From contig CP137666.1 in assembly GCA_037976565.1 (NCBI GenBank), forward strand, positions 60,467,413 to 60,531,412: a stretch of 64,000 nt of DNA. The letters run 5' to 3'. The translations under genes were made by a program, and so were the position numbers. This DNA comes from Mesocentrotus franciscanus. Lineage: Eukaryota; Echinodermata; Echinoidea; Camarodonta; Strongylocentrotidae. Shown piece by piece: positions 23,758-35,900 of the stretch; the stretch's first letter is position 1; every line of letters starts with the position of its first letter. A model generated the notes under the pieces. That model saw nothing but the letters and a program-made list of their open reading frames with translations, was not told the origin of the DNA and did no database searches.

Positions 23758-25546
23758 TACAACATCTTTCAACAAATTATGCTTTGCTCCTTATATTAAA
23801 GATAAATTAAAGTTGGAGTCAGGCTTTCTCGATTACATTCAGATTGCCTTCGCGTCAGATGCGCGCAGAGCACAATGGGATACATGCAGGGCAGAGAGTG
23901 TGTGTGTGTGTGCATTGTACGCACTACGCAGTCTGCATATAACCAAAAATGCACGCTCGTTGAATAGTACTACGACGAATATAACCAAAAATGCACGGTC
24001 GTGCAATATTATTATTTATTGAATATCACGTGACCAACAATCCTCCAATCAAATGACAAGGATTTACGTAGGTGTTGTATAATTGTTCATATAAAATGCT
24101 TGCCTGAACGAGAATAAGCCACTTTCATTTGTATTATTGCCAGAAATAATTTGTCTATACATGCATAGAAGATAGAAGATAGAATAAATACCAAATATGT
24201 TCAGTTTTACAGATATATACAGCAATGTCCACACTATGGCATAGTGCCAACAAATGGATTTAATAGCAATTGTAAGCCAAGTTAGACAAAAACATGCAGG
24301 AACTATTTTAAAGATTTTTACATTTCCTGCCATCAATTTCGAGTATACAACATCACTTGAAACTTGCCAATAATGGAAACTTAAACACAATCACATCTGC
24401 CATGGATGCTCAAAGCTAATATGTACTTTTTATATAAAATACGTCTTTGTATAAAATACAAATAACTATTGTAATGACTTGAATGACACTACATCAAAGT
24501 AATAGTAATGCCTCTATAAATCAACAGAAACTTCACTCATGAACATCATGCACTGATCTTTCCCTTATTAAAGCAGAGACCGAGATACACATGTACATGC
24601 TGCATGAATGTATTGAGCGTCTTTTTGAAAACATGCGAACAGGGAATAAAAACAAATATTTAAATGACATACAAGAGTACTTGATTGTCAAATATTGTGA
24701 GCTCATTTCAATCTTGAAATGCAGTTTGTAAACCACAACAGCCCTAGTGCAATCTTCTTCAATCTTTTCAACTATCCCCAAGTACATTGTTCACATATTT
24801 TGGCATGAATAAGAAGACCTCTAGTCTCCACATTCTAGCTCAAAAAAACTTTAAGCAAATCATTTCAAGATGCAACAAAACTAAAGCAATATCATGCCTT
24901 CAATGGTGAGTAATCATAAATAATGCTCAAATGAAAGATGATAATGAAAGGCAAAGTTCTGCAGAATTTTGGTCCATGTATTGTAACCTACATATTCACT
25001 AGTACAGGTATGTACTCTTATAATTTACAGTATACTCAGCATTTGAATAAATTCATATACATGCACTTGCAAGTGAGTCACATGTAAAAATCAAGCGCAG
25101 TTCAGTAAAAGAAACTTTTTCTTTCCATATACCAATATCTTAGCTTTGCATCTAATAAGCAATGCATGAATGTGCATGCACAACATTACTGGCAATTCAT
25201 GTTTTAGAAAACACAAAAATCATACAACAAAAATGTAAACATGCCAATATAATCTGAGATATCAGCTTCTACAGAATTTATCCACAACAGTGGACAATTA
25301 TCTTTCAACTAGCATATCAGAATCACCTTTTTCTGTAGGCATAGTCAGGGCTTTGATACGATTCAACATATGTTTCCAGAGGCTGAGTGCACTGTATAAC
25401 CATTCTCATGCTAACTTAGACTTCTGTGATCTGAAACAAAATATCAATCATTACTTTGCCTTCTCTCCCTCAATCTTGACTAGTAAGTTTGAGGAAAATC
25501 CACTGACAGATTTTCAAGGAGTTAAGGATTTGTTTAAAAGTCAATA

Positions 25547-25743
25547 TACCCTTTCACGGTTACAAGAGTGCGCATGCGCTGACATTGGCGAGTAAACATC
25601 TTTGTTTACTCGTAATTTACTAAGTAAGTATTCAGTATGATTTGAGCGCAGGCAGTGACGCAACAATACATGCGCATCTGAAAACATTGATGACGCAATG
25701 TTTACTCACAAATTAAAATGGCGGCCTTAACCGTGAAAAGGTG
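25547..25743. mobile_element. 197 bp MITE with TA target duplication
   Basis: Ends TACCCTTTCACGGTTA (left) and CACCTTTTCACGGTTA (reverse complement of right) lie between TA dinucleotides at 25545-25546 and 25744-25745, as in Tc1/mariner-type MITEs. An internal hairpin has arms CGAGTAAACA and TGTTTACTCG at about 25589-25612. Confidence 0.7.
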
Positions 25744-25838
25744 TATTAAATTTATGCACAGTGGCAACTCTATGATTACCCTAATATAAGCATCTTTACA
25801 TATATTCAGTATGTTCACTGAATTCTGGCTTCTTTCCC

Positions 25839-25869
<31 letters not shown>

Positions 25870-26559
25870 CCTCTCCACACTCCCTCTCCCTCATTCTCTA
25901 TTCCTCCCCTTCCCCTCACTCTTTCCCCCTCTATCTCTCTCTGCCCACTATTACCTTCTACCTCATGAGGAGCCAGGGACTAAGTTATTTTCTGTGAACT
26001 GTCATAATTCTAAGCTCCTGCCTGGAGTCAAGTTCAACAGATCTTTGAACAGGTTTAGTGCCACATCTTCACATTATTTTGTTTTGCAAGGGTTTCACAA
26101 GAATCCATCATAGAAATACATCTGGTGGGAAAAGAATATCAGCCAAACTTTCAAAAATGGAAGCCACTGGAGATGGTTATCTTTGTACTTGCCCTCCACT
26201 TCATGGTGATTATCCATTTCCATTCATTGTATTTCCCCCACCATTTTGAAGTTCAGAACCTTCCTTGCATCATTTTGATCCAAGGACAATCACCACACAA
26301 AGAAACATCCAATGTGATATGCTGAGGAAGCTGGCTGGAATGTTAGGCATGTACAAGGAATTCATCCTTTTGTAATATCAGTGAGGCATCCAGTAGATCA
26401 CATCCCATTTGGAGTAAGGTGACAATGACCTTATGTTCCATCACTTCCATGTCATGAACAACACCAGACTTTGCATTATCCAGTGGTTGTACTGGCATCT
26501 TGCCATTTCTGGGATCAATAGAGGAAATTACTCCTAGTTCGTCCTGCCGATAGCAGAGC

Positions 26560-26952
26560 TCAGAATTTGTTTTTTAATCTCTTGTTCTCCTCTCGCAAAG
26601 TCTCAATCTCTGAAAGGAGGCCCTCGTTGACAGAGTAGCGTTGGAGCAGTGCTTGTATTTCAGTCTATGGAGACAAAGGATAGTCATGATAATTCAAATG
26701 AAAGAGTTGAATGAAAATATCTTGATAAGAAATCCAGATAGAATTGAGATGAAGCTCTCATGACATTTAAAAACTTTCTTATCTTTCTTATCTTTCTCTT
26801 CTTCCCATTCTCCAAACTCATCTATCAACATCTCACTTGCAATTATATGAATTTATTCAAATGCTGAGTACAATGTAAATTATAAGAGTACATACTAGTG
26901 AATATGTAGGTTACAGTATCATCAAACATCCTTGTCTAGCTTTCTATCTCTC

Positions 26953-26988
<36 letters not shown>

Positions 26989-29900
26989 TCTCACTTTCTT
27001 TTTATCTATATATATATATATATATCACTCTAACAAATATCAAAAAATTCATATAACTACCTATTTAATGATTCTATTGATTCTTTGGATCTCCCAATCT
27101 GTTTATATAAATATCACCTACACATTTATATCAAAAATATGGTGTACATTTTCTACATCTATCTCTTGACCTGCTGACCAACACAAAGTTTTACCCAACT
27201 ATTTTCAATTCCATCAAAAATATAATACACCCATTAGTTCTTCCATCTCCAATGCACAGTTCTTTTAATCAAGTTTATACATACCTGTTGTATTTGGAAT
27301 TGCCTGAGCATTTCTAACTGTAGATTAGTAACATCTCTGTGGATAGCAACCCTGTATCGAAGAACAAAGCAGATATATCACATTGTCAATGAAATGCTCA
27401 TTATTGATCCAGTTTATAAAGAGATATCTACTTCTTTAAAAAATTACCTAAAAATGAAGGAATGTAATATGTCAACGATCTTGGTACAAACACAAGATAT
27501 CTTTGCCTATGGTACTCACAGGTTGGGAGAAATTTCTGATTTGATTTGCTACAGGACTTTGAACTTTATCCTGGAAGTGACATTGAATTGTACTGCACAA
27601 AACCATTATTTTCAGAGATTAGAAGAAGTAAGAAATTGGCATCGACTTCCTCCTGTACATAAGTTATGAGTTTCTATTTTGCTCTTCACTATCAAAGAGC
27701 AAATATGTAACATACCCATAAGCCAAAAAGAAAAGCAATTCCCCATGTCATATTCCAGTAAAAACATTCATATCCTTCCTGAACACTAGCATTGATGGTG
27801 TTTCAAGTTAACGAATGACCTCCATGACATATCCTTGCAGTCTTTACCCATATACCAGGATATAAATTGTCTGCTTACAATTAAAGGTATTAATATTTAT
27901 GTACAGTGTGTGAGTTGACACCTTTCTCACTCTGAGCTGATGAACTGGGAGGTGGAATCTCATTTTAATACCTGAATTGGTCCAACGATTCTTCTATCAA
28001 GTTCTTGATGAAATCCACTTGGAATGTCTGGAATGGGGTATTCTGCAATGAGCTTCCTGCAGCTTCTACTTCTCTTCCTCCTCCTACAGCTCCTTCATTC
28101 ATTTTTGTTTCTGCCTCACTACTGGCATGAGGAGGAGCAGGGGACGGAAAGTTTCTGGGGAATGATGTTTTGGGGGGCTCCTCCGGCGAGAAGACTGGAT
28201 AGAAGAGGAAAAGAAGACGTGTAAGCGTTTCAGTTACACTGGAGAAGTCTTAAGACAGAAATCAGTACAGGAGAAGCCAATATAATGATAATAATCATAA
28301 CTGGATTAATATAGTATCCTTCCACAGGATAATAGATGATGTCCCTTGTTCTATACATGACTGGAATATGAAGTAATATCGTTATATCCCACCAATATTT
28401 CATTAGATAATTAAGATAGACAAATATAATCCTATTACAAAAATCACTGATACATGTTTTGCAACTGGAGTATACACTGGGATGACGGTGGAACAAATAT
28501 TTGTAAAGCTATATATATGGCATTTGAGGACTTATATGCTGCACTATGTCTTTCCATCAGAATGATCAGACTTGAAATGATTTTTTCACATAGATCTAGG
28601 TTTATTTTTAAGGTTAGAAACTCAGGAAATTAAAAAAGAGGTTCACCTTTACCCTTTGAATCGATATGTGCGTTAGCTGAACTATAGTGAGATCATTGGA
28701 AGCTACTTTTTCTACCAACTATGTCTAACCTCTAAGTAAGTTTGCATGATACAATAATTAAGTGGGATGAGGGTGGGGGCTATTATAGAATTATCATAGA
28801 GTATATGTTTTTGTCTTACCTGGTCTATGAATGGTTGGCGTGGTTACTGGTGATGCTGCCTCCTCCTCCTCCTCCCCTTCCATCCTGGTATCACTATCCA
28901 GCCTGACGGGATGGATGTTGAGTGAGGCTGGAATGCGTCTTGTATCCATGACGGTGGTGGGAAAGGATGTTCTTCTTGGCGAGGGAAGGTCGACCGGACT
29001 GTGCAATGGCTACAGAAGAGATTACAAAAAGGACAAATACATGTAACAATAATGTAATAATAATATAGTTAAATAGGGGCCAATTTCAAGAGTATTGGCA
29101 TTTGCCTCCGGTACTATCTTCAATGGCAAAGGTACGAAAACATAAAATTTGTACATGATGGCAAAGCTTACTTTGCAGGCTAAACCTTGTGAAAGAGTCA
29201 AAGAAGAACACAATACTCACCGATCTAAATCTGACGCTACTTGAAGTTGCTGTTGTTGTGCCATTATCTAGACCATCCAAGTTATTTGGAAAAGCTCTCC
29301 TAATTGGTCCAAAAGGGCTGGATTCTAAGGCTACTGATCCAACAGGATTTCTCCTTACTGAGCTGTCAACATTAGGATTGTCAAGTTCTGATGACAGAGG
29401 GGAGAATATACCTGCACCTGAAAGATGGAATAACAAATAGGATAACTTCATTACCATCGTAGTTTAGGAATGATTCCAGTCTACAAGCCCAGTGGCACAA
29501 GCACATTTTGGTAATTACACATAATTACTTATGGTAACTGCATGTAATCCTAAACAATCCTATACAGTTACTGTATCCCTTTTGCAGGCCAAAAATATAG
29601 AATAATTAGTACACGAGTACAATAGTATATGGAAAAATATACTATTTAGGGAAAATGGCCTCGAGGTCTCCGACTTGAAACAAGAGAATTGGAGTTGCTG
29701 CTTTTTATTATTTGTATAAACCACAACAGGCTAAATAAAATAACCAAAAAATATTAATTTTGCTTCAAAATATGAATCAGTGACTCAAAACTGGCTAGAA
29801 AGCAGACTAAATACTGTAATGTCATGCATGCTCAACAAAGAGCCCTCATAGTCCAGTCTGTTTACCTTTAAAGGTGTTGGAGGACATATGCACTTTTTAA

Positions 29901-32900
29901 GAAGAGTTCTTACCAGGTAAGCTGTTGCGTCTTTGTTGTGTCTCTGCCTTGCCCATAGTCTCTGGCCTATCATCAGTCACAGAGTTGGGACCATTCCTGA
30001 CTGATATCCTAGCTGTTGTTGAGTCGCCTCCTGTTTCAATAAAATTACCATTCAAATTTTGTTAAGAACTGTTTATGATACAATAAAGAAAATCCTGTCT
30101 CACACATGACATGGTAAACCACAACATAAGTAAAAGAAAGAAAAGACAACAACAGCTGCAGCATATCCATATCATCTGAAGTGTAAGTGAAAGGCAGATT
30201 AGAATTAAAAAATAAGTAGCTGCACCCGATAAAGCCTCTATGTATAATCACTTTGAAGGAGGCTTAAGGCAGCTCTTATGAGGACTGTTTGTTATTCATT
30301 ACTGGGAGAAAAAAAAAGTCAATCTTGCATGAACATGTACATCTACTGAACTAAATCTTTCAGGCCTACATCACTCTATATAATGTGATCTGATTGCAAT
30401 GAGATTAAAATTTATAAGAATTAGAGCATGATGTCTCCTGAAGCTTACTCATAGGAAAAAACTCATGTTTTTAATATTGAATGTTGATTAATCTACATTC
30501 AGACAGAGTGAGTAATCTAAATTGTCATAATGATGGGATACAGAAATGAGTCAATCAATTCATCAATCACAGTGTCATACAAAGAAATCAGACCTCACCT
30601 TCTCTGATCGGGGAGATGATATCCATATTGTCCATCTGCTCATACCGTGGAGAAGGATCTCCGTTGGTCCTCTCGTTGAGGCTCTCCTTGGAGGCCTTGA
30701 CATTATCAGGAATGGACGATGTCGGCTCGCTGGGCTCATGCATCGGAATTGAGGACGATGAAGACTTCTTGTGAGAACTTGCTGTTCTTGATTTGCTGAC
30801 TGGCCCATTCACCTGGATGTAAAACAGTGTTGGTTAAAATGAAGTGAAATTATTAAATATAAAATTATTAAACATTTCATCTAGTATATATTTTACACTA
30901 CTTTTCATAATATTCAGTATTTCTTCCTTCAACTGACCATATGATTTTTGTCTATTTTTTCCAGAATCATAATGATTAATGACAATACAGAAATGAGTCA
31001 AAAATATCAAAATATATTGATTTGCGGATCTCCCTTTTATTACTCTTAAACTATATGACAAACCGGCCAAATGGTAAAATTAACCTGTATTCTTATATTT
31101 TTATTCATAATCGATGTCTGTCTACATACTCATGGCTCGGTCAGGTTAATCTCTATGAATTTAGATTACTCAACATTCAATATTAAAAACAGAACATTTG
31201 TAAGCTCCAACAACAAACCAATTATGTTTGATAGTTGGGCTGAATCTCATTAGAGATAAGAACCATGAGTTTGAAAATCAAGGTTCCCCACCACACTTTA
31301 TAGTTGTAAGCTTGCCATGTGGCATTTGCATACAAATTTACTCATTTGGATTGTGATGTGAAAGGTCAGTTCCCAGACAGAGTTCCCAGACAGAGATAAT
31401 CAGATATGCATTATACAAATCTGAATAAAACCACATACCTTAGGAGCCCCATTAGCATATTGGAATCTTATAGCCTGCACAGAAGACTTGTGAGCATTGA
31501 GAGTTTTGAGAGGGGCAGATCCCATGCGTAGGTCAAAGACATAGATCTTGCCCCTGGTGGAGCCTGCTGCCAACGTTGCTCCATCTTGCATGAAGGAGAG
31601 CGATGTTAGAGGGGACTCAACGGTCATCGTCTTGATCACACTATAGGAAAATAAGCAGACTTCAAGCATTATTGGGTATTAATGTCACGTTTAATAAAGT
31701 GCACATCTATTCTTGATTAAAATGGTATTGCAATTTTTGGCAAAATAAAAATAAAGGCAGCTCAAAAGCTGATGTTGTTTATGTCACAAAATATGAACAT
31801 GATGCAAAATAATCAAATTATGTCTGATGTCAAACAAGATATCATACCATCTCAGAGACTTCATATTCAAAGGGAGGGATGGAGAATACATGGACATGTC
31901 ATATGTGCATACCAATATAACACATTCCTTACTTCTCATTTTTATATAACTTCTGACAATTCAAAATCACAACTTAATAATAATAATAATAATAACAACA
32001 TTTATAATGCGCACATATCCACCCCAAGAGATGCTCAAGGCGCCTAACAAGGTAAATACATTAAACATAAGATAGTACATGTACAAATACAGGTTACAGA
32101 GAACGAAAATAAAATTAACATAGTTAAATATAATTAAACATCATCAGATTTTGAAATAAACTACGACTTAACTACGGAATTCAGACATTAGATGCGTTTT
32201 CAAGTCCTTTTGGAACAACTTTTGATTGGCTGACATTTTGATTGAATGGGGTAGGGAGTTCCATAACCGGGTGCAGCAGCTATAAAAGCTCTGTCACCCC
32301 AACTCCTTTTGTTCTTAATTGTATTAAATTTGTTGAATTGGAGGAACGAAGACCTGCACGAGAACTTGAAGAGATACTGAGAAGAGAGGAAATATATTCA
32401 GGGACAAATCCATTTAGTGAACGGTAGGTGAGTAGTAGAATTTTATATTTGATACGCTGTTCTATTGGAAGCCAGTGAAGGTTCTTGAGTATTTGAGTAG
32501 TATGGGTCGAACGTTTAGATTTAGTGACAAGGCGGGCAGCTGCGTTTTGAACCTTTTGTAGTCTGTGAATTTGGTATTTAGGAAGTCCATAAAGGAGAGA
32601 GTTACAGTTATCGAGATGAGATGTTACAAAAGCATGAATCAATTGTTGAGTGGTTTGGGGGGTTAAAAATTTCCTTATAGCGAAGATTACGAAGATGATA
32701 ATAGGCAGCTTTCACACAGTTTGAAATTTGTGCATCAAGAGACATGCTTGTATCGAAAATGACACCAAGATTTCTTGCCTTATCTGAAGGAGCAATGTGC
32801 ACAGAACCAACATGTATATGAGTAATAACAATCTTGGAAAGTTGTTGTCTGGAGCCTAACAAGAGAAATTCTGTTTTATCGTCATTTAGTTTGAGATAGC

Positions 32901-35900
32901 AATCATTCATCCATTTCCGTACATCACGAATACAACTTTCAAGATCTTCAATACGTTTTCTACCTGTTCCTGAATAGGAAGACACGAAAAATATAATTGT
33001 AGGTCGTCTGCGTACATATGATAGCTTATATTGTGTTTACTGATTATCTCATGAAGTGGTAAGGTATATACATTAAACAGATGGGGACCTAAAACAGATC
33101 CTTGGGGCACAGAAAACTGAAGGTTAACAACCGATGAAGTTGTATCATTAAGAACAACCGCTTGAGATCTGTTTGAAAGGTAGGAACGAAACCAATGAAG
33201 ACATGTTCCACCAATGCCAACCTGTTTCAATCTGTCAATTAAAATATTGTGGTCAACAGTGTCAAAAGCGCAACTGAGATCTAACAAAACCAATGCGGTA
33301 AGTTTTCCCTTGTCCATATCTATCAACTTAATCTCATTTGTAAGTATTGTATCACTACACTCATTAATTTTTTTAGAGCAAATGGGCATAAAACATAGCT
33401 CATGTAAGAAGGGACATCATACCCAAATAAAACACACTTTTCAAAACACATTCAGCAAATGTAAACTATTAAAGAGACTTGCCTTCTCCCGTTAACGTCA
33501 TAACAGACCACCCTCTTGTCCAGACCAGAGCTGGCGAGAAGGAGATTATTGAGCGGGGAGAAAGACAGGGCCGTGGTGGGTGCATTGTGAGCATCGCTGA
33601 AAGATGTCACCAGCTTGCTGGTGTTGGTATCCCACAAGGTAAGGCTGCCGTCATCTGAGGCAGCAGCCAGGAGTGACTTCTTGAAGAAGGAGTACCCAAT
33701 ATCTCGGATTGTCTGTGGATAGATAGATGGATAGAATGGATAGAAGGATTGATGGACAGATGGAAGGATGGATGGTGAATGAATGGACAAATGGGTGGAT
33801 GGGTAAATGGGTAAGGTGATGAATGATGGATTGATGAATGAATGTGTGATAGAATGAATGAAGTGTATAAAGTAATTGTAGGCACAATATTAGAAATGGG
33901 CAAGTCCACTGTACAAAAAGATACAACAATCATCATAACATAAAAAATAGGACAAATCTACAATGTGGTATATAATAGAGAAGGAAGATAGAGATCACTT
34001 CAAATCTGAAAGCTGTGCATCAGTTGATGCTACTCCACTCCCTTCTTCCTTCATACAAAACACACACCAGAGCCCTGTATCATAAAGAGTTGCGATTGAC
34101 TCAGATCAATCGCAACTTATAATTAATCACAATTGTGTACCTAAGAGACAAGAGTTGTGATTTGAATCAATCCCAGCTCTATATAATACAGGGCCCAGAA
34201 TCAGCTTTTTGAATTTGTTCAGTTCCCTTGTAATTGGAAAATCAGGGGTCCCATTTGCTAAAGAATAGGGACTGATCGGAATCGCTTGCAAATTCACCAA
34301 TCAGTGATTGTGCATTGACTTACTATTGATTCATGAATTTATTTCAATTCAAATTAACTGCAATTCTATATTAGATCAGCCTAGGTAATCATTTTTTTAA
34401 AAACATAATTTCAATGACTATATGACTGACTTCCTGTCATGATGTTAGGGAGTAATTTTAACACGAGTACATACCTGTCCATTGGAGGCAACCATAGGGG
34501 AGCCAGGTTGACCAGATACCACATTGTGAAGCAAGATCTCTCCACTTGCTGACCCTGATGCCAGGTAGGAGTCATTCCAATTGAACAGCACACAGCTCAC
34601 ACTGTCTCGATGCTCCTGTAACGTGCAGAAAATTTATAGATTGATTCATCAATCAAAAGATTTATCCATTCGCTAATTTGTTTTGATTTCTCTTCATGCC
34701 GATTTTCATATTTTATTTGATACAAATAACAACATAATCAGAACAGTAGCATAACTGATACATTATCAACAACGACAACAAAAAGAAAATACATTGCAAA
34801 AAAAAACATGTCACAAGGGTAAAACTAAATGCTTCTACGTAAGGCAGAAAGTCTTAGCTACATCATTGATATCTTATATTTTAGTACTAATATTGCTAAT
34901 ATTGACTGCTCTGAGGGGCATGGTTAAAACTTTTGCCCAAGGTGATCTCGAAACTGTACTGTGCCTGAAAAAAATGTATGTATTTTTAGAATCTAGGGAA
35001 ATTTACCAGTCGAAGAGCATTACGCGTGTCTCACTAAGCGTATCCATTGTTAACTTCATGAGCAACCATTGCATCCTTGCATTGTACGCGCAAATAGAAC
35101 TATGCCCGGAATATTATTCTCTATACTGCCCAGCAGTCAGTAGTAAAATTCATGCCTGCGGTTTTGACCAATCAGAGGCCTAGAATCTTTGTATGGGGTG
35201 TATAAATACCTTGTATGTCCTCTTCAACTTTTTGTTCTTGAGGTCCCATATGCTGACCAGCTTGTTCTTGCCTCCACAAACCAGGTAACGTGAGGTTGAG
35301 TTCATAGAAAGACATGTCTGCTTCTCCTATGATATGAGAGATAAAACAAGTGGAATTCTTACTGCTGTTTGTATTTCACTTACGTATGTCAGTTTGTATC
35401 TGCAGAATAAGTTGACAAATTCACAATATATAACTATAAATGTGCATATTACAGTAGCATTGCAACCGCTAACCACAATTGTGAAGACAGCTTCATCTGT
35501 TGACAAGTTCATCTGAAATCCCATTCATATTGCTAGAAAATGATAGACAGTGTTGGCTCAACTTCTCTTTTAGAAATTTTATATCATTGAGTTGCCCAAA
35601 CATGTAGAACAATGTGCACAGTGCTTTGTCACTGGAAGTAAAAGGTGTTATATCAAATACTATTATATTGCTTAGGATCCGACTGAATATTAGTAATCAT
35701 ATAATTGTAGGAGTAGAAATAATGCAGTAACACTATAGTGAAAAGGCAAACATTTTCTTCTTGTTTTAGAAAAAGCATACCGGTATGTGCATCAATATTA
35801 CATAAAATATTCCCTCTTTCACATGCACTTAATAAACTGTATTGTCTCACAATCTAATATCTTACCCCTACTGCAAGATCAATATCATTTCATTCCCTCA

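Larger units (their letters stand above)
20503..26559. other. Non-coding interval between IFT122 promoter and NEDD1 stop codon
   Basis: No conserved coding segment was recognised on either strand. It must contain the NEDD1 3' UTR at its right end. The first AATAAA signals are too frequent in this AT-rich DNA to choose one. CT microsatellites lie at about 21303-21370 and 25838-25866. The recognisable repeats are listed separately. Confidence 0.6.

Noticed and set aside
29086..29457. Minus-strand 123 aa frame as a separate gene
   Set aside because: Its middle is NEDD1 exon 9 read through both splice sites; the extensions are intron.
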